In this document: one piece after another, positions 44,124-52,201 of the stretch
How the letters are laid out: each line of letters starts with the position of its first letter
Numbering within the stretch: the first letter of the stretch is position 1
From: Frigoriglobus tundricola
GTDB lineage: Bacteria > Planctomycetota > Planctomycetia > Gemmatales > Gemmataceae
Assembly: GCF_013128195.2 (NCBI RefSeq)
Contig: NZ_CP053452.2
Coordinates: 5,394,001-5,458,000 of the forward strand
Length of the DNA: 64,000 bases
Direction: 5' to 3'
Program-made: the position numbers and the translations under genes
Notes under the pieces: model-generated
What the model saw: only the letters and a program-made list of their open reading frames with translations
Databases searched by the model: none
Told to the model about the DNA's origin: nothing

Positions 44124-44273
44124 CCAGTACGCCCTCGGCGATGTACTCCAAAGACCGCGGCAAAACGGGCTCGTCGAAATTCTCGTCCGCCGGTTTAACA
44201 ACTCCGATCGGTCCGAAGCGGGTGGAAGGCGCCCGGACGAAACACACGTTCGGCTACGGGGGGGCGTATCAGG

Positions 44274-44981
44274 ATGGCGGGGCGCACGATCGCAATCGGC
44301 GACATTCACGGCTGCGCCGACGCGCTGGCCGCGGTGATCGATGCGGCCGCGCCCGACCGGACCGACACGGTCGTCACCCTGGGCGATTACATCGACCGCG
44401 GTCCGCACAGTCGCGGCGTACTGGAGCAACTCGTCGCGCTGGCCGAGCGGTGCCGCCTGGTCCCGCTCCTCGGCAACCACGAGGAAGTGCTTCTCGATGC
44501 CGTCCGCGACACCCGTCGGCTCCGGCGCTGGCTCAATCTCGGCGGCCCGGATACGCTCCGTTCCTACGGTTGGGTCGCCGGCGGACCGCGGCGGGCGCTC
44601 GCGGACTGGATACCGGCCTCACACCGGGAGTTTCTGGCGCCCTGTCGGTCCTATTACGAAACGGCCACCCACTTCTTCGTTCACGCCGGGTTCGTCCCCG
44701 AACGGCCGCTGGCGGAGCAGCCCGCGTTGGCACTGCGGTGGCGGGTGACGGACGCGACCACAGCCGTTCCGCACCACTCGGGCAAGGTCGCCATCGTGGG
44801 GCACACGCCGCAACAATCCGGAGAGCTTCTCGACCTGGGGTTCCTGCTCTGCATCGACACCAATTGTGTCCGCGGCGGGTGGCTCACCGCGCTGGACACG
44901 GGCACGGGGCAGATCTGGCAAGCAAATCGAGCGGGACAACTCAGGATGAGGAACGGGGCGAGCGCGGGGCCGTCGGCTTGA
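44274..44981 (+). CDS. calcineurin-like metallophosphatase (PrpE/bis(5'-nucleosyl) type)
   Basis: A 235-residue phosphoesterase with all metal-binding blocks: IAIGDIHGCADAL (residues 6-18), TLGDYIDRGPHSRGVLEQL, LLGNHEEVLLDAV, FFVHAGF and IVGHTPQQSG, then CIDTNCVRGGWLTAL. This is the serine/threonine-phosphatase-like ApaH/PrpA group acting on phosphoproteins or dinucleoside polyphosphates. ATG at 44274 with AGGATGG context; it lies 26 bases from the truncated gene remains on the other strand. Confidence 0.9.
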   Translation: MAGRTIAIGDIHGCADALAAVIDAAAPDRTDTVVTLGDYIDRGPHSRGVLEQLVALAERCRLVPLLGNHEEVLLDAVRDTRRLRRWLNLGGPDTLRSYGWVAGGPRRALADWIPASHREFLAPCRSYYETATHFFVHAGFVPERPLAEQPALALRWRVTDATTAVPHHSGKVAIVGHTPQQSGELLDLGFLLCIDTNCVRGGWLTALDTGTGQIWQANRAGQLRMRNGASAGPSA

Positions 44982-45069
44982 CCCGGAGCGGTGTGGCGGT
45001 TACGTGACCAGGCGCTCGCCCTATGGTGTAGTAAGACGGCCCGATTCGCCCGAAGTGGAGGCACTCGTC

Positions 45070-45627
45070 ATGAAGTCGGTACTGGCGATTGGCTTGCTGG
45101 TCTGTGCTCCGCTCGTCGCGGCCCCGCCCGCGCAAAGGTCGACCGAAACGGTCCTCGGTCCCAAGGCGTTCCGCGACGGGGACGTCATCGAAATCACCGA
45201 CGTCCGGGCCACTTCATCCAAGCTGGAACCGGGCGATTCGGTCACCGTCCGCGGCCGCGTCCGGCTCGCGAGCCATGAGCACGCTCAACTGGGCCTGTAC
45301 CTCACCCAAACGGAAGGCGACGGGCACGAGGAAACCGATCCGTCCCAGACGGTTCCGGTGAAGCGGGGGCTCAGCGACTTTGAACTCAAAGCGACGATCA
45401 AGCACCGCGGCGCCCTTCACCTGACCCTTTACGGCCGCTCGGGCGCGCCGTTCGGCGGCGTCTACTTCGGAACGGCGGCGCAAATGAAACGGATCGAGGG
45501 CTGGTCGCTCGACTACTACTTAACCGGCGACACGCGGCCACAAGTCCGACGAGAACAAGTGACAACCGCTACGGCGCCACTGGTGCCGGAACGAACGCTC
45601 TCGCCCAGCTCGTGTCCGCTGCCGTGA
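45070..45627 (+). CDS. hypothetical secreted protein
   Basis: I do not recognise this 185-residue protein. Start at 45070 has GGAGG 7 bases upstream and gives a signal peptide (MKSVLAIGLLVCAPLVAAPP); the in-frame start at 45004 would bury it. The mature part is probably all-beta: VIEITDVRATSSKLEPGDSV TVRGRVRLASHEHAQLGLYL, then ELKATIKHRGALHLTLYG, like an Ig-like or carbohydrate-binding fold. Its 3' end overlaps the convergent DUF4058 gene by 59 bases. Confidence 0.7.
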   Translation: MKSVLAIGLLVCAPLVAAPPAQRSTETVLGPKAFRDGDVIEITDVRATSSKLEPGDSVTVRGRVRLASHEHAQLGLYLTQTEGDGHEETDPSQTVPVKRGLSDFELKATIKHRGALHLTLYGRSGAPFGGVYFGTAAQMKRIEGWSLDYYLTGDTRPQVRREQVTTATAPLVPERTLSPSSCPLP

Positions 45628-46348
45628 GCGGCGGATCGGGCGGCGTGCGGTAGGTGCGGTCCTCGTAACCGGCCTCGTCATCGGTGCGGTCGAGGACGGC
45701 CTTCAGCTCGATCAGCGGTTCCGGCTCGCCCGGTCGCAGTGGGACCGGGATTGCCGGGAGCGGGTCGCGCAGCTTCAGCGGCCCAAGCCCGATCTCCGGC
45801 CGCTGCCACGCCCGGCTCACCAGCGCATAGTACTCGCACTCGGGCCGCGGGCGAATCGGCATCCGCTGCCCGCCGCGAAGGAAGTCGAGTTCAACGAAGT
45901 TCGCGGCGCTCGTCAGCACCTCGACGCGCCTCTCCAGATACTTGTCCCGGTCGGCGCCGGCCGCCTTGTTCGACGGGCTGAGAAGTTCGATCGCCGTCAC
46001 CTCGTCCTGACTCTTGCTGTCGCGGACGACCAGCCGGCGCATCTTTTTCTTCGTGACCCCCGGCACCGTCACGGTCAGGGGGGCGGCGACAACTGTTACC
46101 GTTACAGTTCCGCCAGGGCCGCGCTCTTCGGGAGCCGGATCCGCGACGGCCGAATCCGCCACCGCGAACAGCCGCGGGCCGTCTCCGGTGGGATCGATGA
46201 AGAGCGACTCTTCCAGCTCGACGTGGTACTTCGGACGGACGCGCGGAACGAGTACCGACCGTAAGGTGACCAGAAACGAGGCGTGAAAGTCCCGCCAGAC
46301 AGAGGACTGCTCCAGGTACGGGTTCATGCCCGGGAACGGCGACGGCAT
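45569..46348 (-). CDS. DUF4058 family protein
   Basis: A 259-residue DUF4058 protein, a family of unknown function typical of planctomycetes, cyanobacteria and chloroflexi. The opening MPSPFPGMNPYLEQSSVWRD FHASFL is the family hallmark (PFPGMDPYLE-P-WPDFH), followed by VEVLSPSNK-like IELLSPSNKAAGADRDKYLE RR and the C-terminal DRTYRTPPDPPLTAADTSWA. The core resembles Uma2-like nuclease folds (E-LSPSNK near the lysine), which is suggestive only. It follows pgi by 27 bases on the same strand, so it is likely cotranscribed. Confidence 0.88.
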   Translation of the reverse strand: MPSPFPGMNPYLEQSSVWRDFHASFLVTLRSVLVPRVRPKYHVELEESLFIDPTGDGPRLFAVADSAVADPAPEERGPGGTVTVTVVAAPLTVTVPGVTKKKMRRLVVRDSKSQDEVTAIELLSPSNKAAGADRDKYLERRVEVLTSAANFVELDFLRGGQRMPIRPRPECEYYALVSRAWQRPEIGLGPLKLRDPLPAIPVPLRPGEPEPLIELKAVLDRTDDEAGYEDRTYRTPPDPPLTAADTSWARAFVPAPVAP

Positions 46349-46375
46349 CTCGGTCCTCCTGCCGCCATTGTACCC

Positions 46376-47881
46376 TCACACGCCCTTCGCCGCGTCGCGG
46401 ACCTCGCCCTTGGGCAGGTTCGGCGTCGCCTTGAGGGCGCGCAGCATGTTCGCCTTGTACGCCTCCACGCCCGGCTGGCCGTACGGGTTCGTGCCGGCCA
46501 ACCGGCCCTCCACCACCGTCGCCAGCATCAGCATCTGGAGCAACTGGCCGATGGTGTGTTCGGAGATCATCGGCAGCACGATGTCGGCCGTCGGCCGGGC
46601 GACGTCCGCGTAGGCCTCGTTCGCGCCGCGGAACGCCGCGTCCAGCAGGTCCGGCATCCCCTTGCGGCTGAACTGGTTCAGGTCGTCCTCGTTCCGGTCG
46701 GCCATCCCGATCATCACCGCCGGGTGCTTCACCTGCCGCACCACGAGGTTGTTGATGAGCTTGTCGCGGGTGCCGTCCTGGTGCTGCTGCCCGCGGCTGT
46801 GCAGGTCGCGCGTGCCCACGGTCGTGATCGGCGTCGCCCCGCGGCCGGTCTTGCCCAGCGACTCGCTCAGGAGCTGGTCGTACCACCAGCCGACCGCTTC
46901 GAGCTTCTTCGACCACGCGGACAGGACCCGCGTCGTCTTGCCCCGCTCGGTCATGAGGTGGTTGACGGCGGCGAACTGGAGGACCGGGTTGCGGTCGAAC
47001 GGCTCCTCGATGAACCGCCGCGTCATGGTGGCGGCGCCGAGCAGCATGGCCCGCACGTCCAGCCCCATCACCGCGGCCGGCAGCAGGCCCACGCCGGTGA
47101 ACACGCTGAACCGCCCGCCGATCTCGTCCGGGATGGTGAGGATGTCGTCGTCGGGGATGCCGTCGGCCTTGCACAGCTCGCGGAGCTTGCTGTTCTTCGC
47201 CCCGGTGATCGGCGCGATCACCTTGCGGAGCAGCTCGGACTTCGGGCCGTAGAACTTCGCCGCCTCGCCCCGCACCGCCCGGTAGGCGGCCGCGGTTTCG
47301 AGCGTGTCGCCGGACTTGCTGATGACGACGACGCCCCACCGCTCCTCGACCAGGTCGGGTTCGACGCAGGTGTTCTCCAGCAGCTCGAACAGGTCCTGGA
47401 GCGCGTCGTTATCGACGTTGTTGCCCTCGAAGTAGATGCGCGGCTTGCCCATCCGCAGCTTCGCGGGCATCTCGTTGTGGTAGGTGTGGCAGAGGGCGTC
47501 GAAGATCGCCTTGGACGCGAGGTAGCTGCCGCCGATGCCCAGGACGACGACCCGGTCCACGGTGTCGCGGAGCCGCTGCGCGACCCGCAGGACGCGGCCG
47601 AGTTCGCTCCGGTCCTGTTTCCGCTTGTACCCCTCGAGCTGCTGCTGCGGCAGGTCGATGAACCCGGGCTGGAGGGGGCGCATGTTGGTCGGCGGGTTCT
47701 GGAGCTCGCGCTCCGCCGCCACCTGCCCACGCACCTCGGTCGCCCGCTTCTTGATCCGCTCCACCTCTTCCGGGGGGAGCAGGTGCTGGTTCTGAAGCTC
47801 GGCGAGCGGGGTCCAGGTTTCGTGCTGCGGGACCAGCAATCGCGTAAACTGGTACTCGATGTTCTCGTCGGGCAGTTGCAT
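46376..47881 (-). CDS. pgi: glucose-6-phosphate isomerase
   Basis: A 501-residue PGI, interconverting glucose-6-phosphate and fructose-6-phosphate in the cytoplasm. Seen: VVVLGIGGSYLASKAIFDAL, YFEGNNVDNDALQDLFELLE, VVVISKSGDTLETAAAYRAV (phosphate-binding SKSGDT), DEIGGRFSVFTGVGLLPAAV (GGRFS motif), and TVVEGRLAGTNPYGQPGVEA YK near the end with the catalytic-type Gln-Pro-Gly-Val-Glu. The start MQLPDENIEYQFTRLL is at 47881; 17 bases upstream begin three 48-base tandem repeats. Divergent from phosphoglycerate mutase. Confidence 0.95.
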   Translation of the reverse strand: MQLPDENIEYQFTRLLVPQHETWTPLAELQNQHLLPPEEVERIKKRATEVRGQVAAERELQNPPTNMRPLQPGFIDLPQQQLEGYKRKQDRSELGRVLRVAQRLRDTVDRVVVLGIGGSYLASKAIFDALCHTYHNEMPAKLRMGKPRIYFEGNNVDNDALQDLFELLENTCVEPDLVEERWGVVVISKSGDTLETAAAYRAVRGEAAKFYGPKSELLRKVIAPITGAKNSKLRELCKADGIPDDDILTIPDEIGGRFSVFTGVGLLPAAVMGLDVRAMLLGAATMTRRFIEEPFDRNPVLQFAAVNHLMTERGKTTRVLSAWSKKLEAVGWWYDQLLSESLGKTGRGATPITTVGTRDLHSRGQQHQDGTRDKLINNLVVRQVKHPAVMIGMADRNEDDLNQFSRKGMPDLLDAAFRGANEAYADVARPTADIVLPMISEHTIGQLLQMLMLATVVEGRLAGTNPYGQPGVEAYKANMLRALKATPNLPKGEVRDAAKGV

Positions 47882-47897
47882 CGGATAGTCTCTACTT

Positions 47898-48032
47898 GGA
47901 GCGGCCGTGGAGCAGCCCTTCGCTGCGCCAGGTCGCGAGGGACGCAGAGCGGCCGTGGAGCAGCCCTTCGCTGCGCCAGGTCGCGAGGGACACGGAGCGG
48001 CCGTGGAGCAGCCCTTCGCTGCGCCAGGTCGA
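47898..48032. repeat. 48-base tandem repeat, 2.8 copies, between pgi and apgM
   Basis: Units start at 47898, 47946 and 47994, each about GGAGCGGCCGTGGAGCAGCC followed by CTTCGCTGCGCCAGGTCGC and GAGGGACAC, nearly identical. The unit is a multiple of three, so open frames run through it (DLAQRRAAPRPL on the minus strand), but it lies upstream of both start codons. It fills most of the divergent promoter region of two glycolysis genes. Confidence 0.85.
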
Positions 48033-48174
48033 GATCCGTAGCGGGGGCCGCGGAGCCCGAAATCGGCGGGCGACAGGTCGCGGGGGCCAATTGGGCGCGC
48101 AGCGGGGCCGTGCTAACGGATTCGGCCTCCCCCTAACTGTACGTCATTATTCGCGATGCGTAAACTTTATCCTT

Positions 48175-49380
48175 ATGAACACACACGACTTGATTCGCGA
48201 TCTCCGCGAACCGGCCAAGACCAAAATCGTCCTCCTCGTCGCCGACGGGCTGGGCGGGCTCCCGCTCCACTCCGGCGGAATGACCGAACTGGAGACGGCC
48301 AGCACGCCGAACCTGGACGCCTGCGCCCGCGACGGCGTGACCGGGTTGAGCATTCCCGTGCTGCCCGGAATCACCCCCGGGAGCGGCCCCGGCCACCTCG
48401 GGCTGTTCGGTTACGACCCGCTGGAATACCGCATCGGCCGCGGGATTCTTGAGGCGCTGGGCATCAATTTCGCGGTCGGCGCGAAAGACGTGGCGATCCG
48501 CGGCAACTTCTGCACGCTGGGCGCCGACGGGACAATCACCGACCGCCGCGCCGGCCGGCCGACGAACGAAAAAAATAAGGCCGCGGTGGAGAAGCTCCGC
48601 ACGATCACGATTCCCGGCGTGGAACTGTTCGTGGAACCCGTCAAGGAGCACCGGTTCGTGCTGGTGATCCGCGGGGACGGCCTGGGCGACCTCGTGAACG
48701 ACACCGACCCGCAGGCGGTCGGCGTGGCGCCCCTGAAGGCCGCGGGCGGCGATGCCGCGTCCCAGAGGACCGCGGAGGTGGTCAACCGGTTCGTCGCGGA
48801 AGCGACGAAGGTGCTGGCGCCCGAGGCCCCGATCAACGGCGCCACGCTCCGCGGGTTCGCGACCTACCCGAAGATCGCCACGTTCGCAGACATTTATGGC
48901 CTGAAGGCCGCCGCCATCGCGGTTTACCCGATGTACAAGGGGCTGGCCCGGCTCGTCGGCATGGACATCCTCGAACCCGGCCCGACGCTGCACGGGCAGA
49001 TCGAAACGCTCGCCAATGTGTGGAACGACTACGACTTCTTCTTCCTGCACTACAAGTACACGGACAGCACCGGCGAGGACGGCAACTTCCCCGCGAAGGT
49101 GCAGATGATCGAGAAGCTGGACGCGATCGTTCCGGACATCCTCGCGCTGAAGCCGGACGTGTTCATCGTGACCGGCGACCACAGCACGCCGAGCAAGATG
49201 AAGTCGCACTCGTGGCACCCGGTCCCGACGCTGTTGCTGTCCGACGTGTGCCGCCCGGACGAGGTGGTCCACTTCAACGAGCGGTCCTGTCTCCGCGGCG
49301 GGCTGGGCCAGTTCTACGCGAAGCACCTGATGCTGCTCGCGATGGCGAACGCGGGGCGGCTGGGCAAGTACGGGGCGTAG
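48175..49380 (+). CDS. apgM: 2,3-bisphosphoglycerate-independent phosphoglycerate mutase, archaeal type
   Basis: A 401-residue member of the alkaline-phosphatase superfamily that interconverts 3- and 2-phosphoglycerate without bisphosphoglycerate. Metal and active-site blocks: VLLVADGLGGLP (first metal Asp), ELETASTPNLDACARDGVTG, GITPGSGPGHLGLFGYDP (phosphorylated Ser region), NFCTLGADGTITDRRAGR, and VFIVTGDHSTPSKMKSHSWH P. The ApgM form is about 400 residues, shorter than GpmI (about 510). Start MNTHDLIRDLREPAKT at 48175; the frame is open upstream through the tandem repeats but that part is not protein-like. Confidence 0.93.
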   Translation: MNTHDLIRDLREPAKTKIVLLVADGLGGLPLHSGGMTELETASTPNLDACARDGVTGLSIPVLPGITPGSGPGHLGLFGYDPLEYRIGRGILEALGINFAVGAKDVAIRGNFCTLGADGTITDRRAGRPTNEKNKAAVEKLRTITIPGVELFVEPVKEHRFVLVIRGDGLGDLVNDTDPQAVGVAPLKAAGGDAASQRTAEVVNRFVAEATKVLAPEAPINGATLRGFATYPKIATFADIYGLKAAAIAVYPMYKGLARLVGMDILEPGPTLHGQIETLANVWNDYDFFFLHYKYTDSTGEDGNFPAKVQMIEKLDAIVPDILALKPDVFIVTGDHSTPSKMKSHSWHPVPTLLLSDVCRPDEVVHFNERSCLRGGLGQFYAKHLMLLAMANAGRLGKYGA

Positions 49381-49414
49381 GAACGCGGAGCGCAGGCGGG
49401 AGGAGGGATGGCCG

Positions 49415-49738
49415 ATGAATCTCGACAACAACCCGACGATGGAGCAACTCCGCGACCTCTTCCGTGCCTGCGATGATCGGTACGGGCGCCACATCGCTTG
49501 GGTGGATCGCAACGGCGAGGTCAGGATCGAGCCGGTTCCCGGTGGCGACGTGCCCGGCTTCGTCCGAGGCCACACGGACTTGAAGATGTGGCTCCGGGTG
49601 TTCGAACCCGGTCACGATTACGTCGGCCCCGGTGCGGCGGAAGACACCGGCTGGGTCGAGGACGTGTTCCGCGCGCTGACGCGCGAGTGGGCCAAGGCCC
49701 GAAACCGGACGGCGATCATGGCCGTTGAGGACTGGTAA
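49415..49738 (+). CDS. hypothetical protein
   Basis: A 107-residue protein of unknown function, MNLDNNPTMEQLRDLFRACD DRYGRHIAWVDRNGEVRIEP. It is acidic and cytoplasmic-looking, and carries WLRVFEPGHDYVGPGAAED. Starting 34 bases after apgM with a GGAGGAGGG upstream (49399-49407), it may ride on the same transcript. Confidence 0.65.
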   Translation: MNLDNNPTMEQLRDLFRACDDRYGRHIAWVDRNGEVRIEPVPGGDVPGFVRGHTDLKMWLRVFEPGHDYVGPGAAEDTGWVEDVFRALTREWAKARNRTAIMAVEDW

Positions 49739-49770
49739 AGTCCGGTCGCGATCACCCTTCGGAGGCTGCC

Positions 49771-50172
49771 GTGCCGGTCATCGTCACGTTCGACGTCGAG
49801 CGCCCGACTTCGCTCGAACTGAACCGCATCCGGGGCGTCTTTGAGCGACTCGGCTGGGAGCACCTCGGCAACACCGCGTACCGGTATCCCAAACTGCACG
49901 AACACGAAGCGGTCGAGGACTGGTTCAATCACGTCGTCCCGGCGCTGATGCTGTTGCGGGCGTTCGCCCGTCACGCGGAAGCGTCCGGCCGCAACCTCAC
50001 CAAATTCTCTCTCGACGTGCAGAGCTCGACCGGGTTCAACCCCGTTACCGGCGTCGGAACGTTGCCCTTATCTGGAGACACGGTCCCGCTCTCGCGACCG
50101 TCATCGTCCGGCGAGAAGTTCGGGCAGCAACGGCTCATCGACTGGATCGACGGCGTGACGTGGCCGTACTGA
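49771..50172 (+). CDS. hypothetical protein
   Basis: A 133-residue protein that I do not recognise. GTG start at 49771 behind GGAGG (49760-49764). The first 75 residues look like a small alpha/beta domain of ferredoxin-like length (PVIVTFDVERPTSLELNRIR GVFERLGWEHLG), of the kind seen in toxin VapD or Cas2-like small proteins, but key residues are not evident and I do not assign it. It is 32 bases after the previous gene and ends in a strong bidirectional hairpin. Confidence 0.6.
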   Translation: MPVIVTFDVERPTSLELNRIRGVFERLGWEHLGNTAYRYPKLHEHEAVEDWFNHVVPALMLLRAFARHAEASGRNLTKFSLDVQSSTGFNPVTGVGTLPLSGDTVPLSRPSSSGEKFGQQRLIDWIDGVTWPY

Positions 50173-50177
50173 CCCCG

Positions 50178-50230
50178 GCCCTTGAACGCGGAGAGCCCAC
50201 CCGGGAGGTGGGCTCTCCGCGTTCAAGGGC
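50178..50230. terminator. bidirectional hairpin between convergent genes
   Basis: A 24-base perfect stem beginning GCCCTTGAACGCGGAGAGCC around a 5-base loop, 6 bases after the hypothetical gene's stop and 6 bases before the ECF gene's last base. Confidence 0.8.
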
Positions 50231-50235
50231 TGCGG

Positions 50236-52005
50236 TTACTTCTTTTCTTGCTCGACGAACAGCACCCGCACCTTCCGCTTCTCGGTCGTGAACGTGAGCC
50301 CGGTCTGCTTCTCGACGTTTCGGAGTACCAACTTCGGATCGCGGTCCTCGGCGTCGATGGCTGGATCGTAAACAATTTTTGGATCGTACTTCGGGTGCGG
50401 CGGCTCAAGGCGGAAATGTGGCGGCGTTTGTCGCACGCTCAGGCCGTAACTGATGACTCCGTCCTTGCCCGCCTTCGCCTCGTTCACGATCCGCCGCCCA
50501 AGAAACTCTCCCAGATCGATCATGAAGCCATTCAGGTCGTTTCGGCTGCCCCAGGCTTCGCCTTTCCCGATTTCCTTTGCGAACACTTCGACGTGATTCT
50601 TGTCCTGCCCCGCGAGCGGCGCGACTTTGAGCGTGCCGCGGGCAACCACGACCTCCCGCTCGACCTCCCGGAACGTCAGCTTCACGGCCAGCTTGCACTC
50701 GGCGCGGAGGATGCGATTCAGAGCCGCAACCCGTTCCTCGACCGATGACGCGCCACGGTACACGAAATCTCCCCCGACCGGAGTGGCGAGCGCACCGTCC
50801 TCCCCTTCGACCTCCAGCATGGGAATCCGAACGGCCATCATCAGCACACCCCGAACGTCCACTTCTTGTTGTTGGAGCCCCCAAGGCCGTTCCGGGTCGC
50901 CCTTGGCGTTGACCCGAAACGACAGGAAGTTGGGCCGGTGTCTGGGCGGCAAAGCGGCCATCTGCTCGTAGCCCGGCGTGTTCTTGAAGTATTCCAGCCG
51001 GCAATCCGGGAAAGGCGGGGCGATCCGCTTCATTACCTCTCCGTCCTTGAGCCCATAGGCCTTGTTGAATTCCGTCTTCCAGGCGGGGTTCGGCGGGACC
51101 GGCGCCGGAGCCTTGGCGGCCAGGGTCACCGAAGGGTTCGGTGGCCCCTTGGGGTCGCCCGCGGGCGGGTTCGCGGTGCCGCCGGCGAGCGCGCTCACCC
51201 CCGCGGCGCTCGCCATGGCAACCGCGGCGAGAACGAGGGCGCCCGTTCGGAATTGGCTCAGGAACATGGCTCTCGTGACCTCTGAAGCGATTCGCCCCAC
51301 GGCCGCCGGGACCGTCCCGGTCACGACCTTCATCGTTGCGTCTGCCAGCGCGGCCGGAACCCCGCCGGACGCAGAACTCTCCCAGACCGTGATCGCCACG
51401 ATCGGCACCGCCACCCCGCGGCGCCGGAGCCGTTCGGCGAGCATCGCGCGGGCCGTCGCCAGGCGACTCGCGAGCGTTCCCTCCCGGACACCGAGCTGCG
51501 CCGCGACCTCTTTGCGCGACCGTCCACACAGCCCGCACAGGACCAGCGGGTCGCGGTACCGTTTCGGCAAGCGAGCGAGTTCTTGCTCGATCCCCGCGAG
51601 TACGTCCGCCTGGTCGGGCATTTCCTCCGTTCCTTCGGGCCGCGCCGCGGCGGCCTCTCGCGCCCTTCGCCGCACGGCCGTTGCCCTCGCCTTGAGTGCC
51701 GACCGGCGCGCGGCTTGGTAGGCCCATCCGGCGAGTGTCGGCAGTGCGGTGAGCCCCCGCGCCTTACGGGCCAGAACGAGAAACGTCGCCTGGAACGCGT
51801 CGTCCGCGTCGTCCGCGTTTCCGACCGTTCGCCGACACACGCTCAGAACCATCGGCCCGTGTCGGCGCACCAGCTCCGCGAACGCGGCCTCGTCCCGCGC
51901 GCCCGCGAAGCGGTCGAGTAGCTGGCCGTCCGTGACGTCGGATTCGGCCAAACCCGCCCGGTGACGGATGTGTCGGCTCAGAGCGTTCGGGGAATCGACG
52001 GCCAT
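50236..52005 (-). CDS. ECF sigma factor with membrane segment and TIGR03435-like domain
   Basis: A 589-residue planctomycete ECF fusion. Region 2 about 36-115 (DEAAFAELVRRHGPMVLSVC RR, DADDAFQATFLVLARKA), region 4 about 137-195 (LARLPKRYRDPLVLCGLCGR SRKEVAAQLGVREGTLASRL), one membrane span about 255-275 (GALVLAAVAMASAAGVSALA), then a Pro/Ala linker and an outer domain to 589 whose end, LVLRNVEKQTGLTFTTEKRK VRVLFVE, matches the soil-bacterial TIGR03435/DUF3738 domain. Presumably membrane-tethered and released or signalled through the outer part. Convergent with the two unknown genes before it. Confidence 0.88.
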   Translation of the reverse strand: MAVDSPNALSRHIRHRAGLAESDVTDGQLLDRFAGARDEAAFAELVRRHGPMVLSVCRRTVGNADDADDAFQATFLVLARKARGLTALPTLAGWAYQAARRSALKARATAVRRRAREAAAARPEGTEEMPDQADVLAGIEQELARLPKRYRDPLVLCGLCGRSRKEVAAQLGVREGTLASRLATARAMLAERLRRRGVAVPIVAITVWESSASGGVPAALADATMKVVTGTVPAAVGRIASEVTRAMFLSQFRTGALVLAAVAMASAAGVSALAGGTANPPAGDPKGPPNPSVTLAAKAPAPVPPNPAWKTEFNKAYGLKDGEVMKRIAPPFPDCRLEYFKNTPGYEQMAALPPRHRPNFLSFRVNAKGDPERPWGLQQQEVDVRGVLMMAVRIPMLEVEGEDGALATPVGGDFVYRGASSVEERVAALNRILRAECKLAVKLTFREVEREVVVARGTLKVAPLAGQDKNHVEVFAKEIGKGEAWGSRNDLNGFMIDLGEFLGRRIVNEAKAGKDGVISYGLSVRQTPPHFRLEPPHPKYDPKIVYDPAIDAEDRDPKLVLRNVEKQTGLTFTTEKRKVRVLFVEQEKK

Positions 52006-52201
52006 CAGGTCATCCGATCGGTTCGGGCACAGGTTTCACCCTCAATACTCCCGGACGGGGCTGGGGCAGTCGATTATTTTGCCCGCGCATTTTTTTCCCG
52101 CGGCGGGCTTCGCTGCTGACCTTCATTCCCCGCGCCCGGAGGGGTAAACTTCACCCGGTACGAATGACCCACACTAAACGCTCGAAAACGGGAGTCGGAT
52201 C

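Noticed and set aside
47898-48032. possible CRISPR array
   Set aside because: The 48-base units are contiguous, with no unique spacers and no cas genes nearby.
47896-48174. N-terminal extension of phosphoglycerate mutase through the tandem repeats
   Set aside because: ApgM sequence begins at 48175; the extension is repeat-derived and unlike the family.
52020-52201. LexA box before recA
   Set aside because: Neither GAAC-N4-GTTC nor CTG-N10-CAG was found; any planctomycete-specific site cannot be judged from one promoter.
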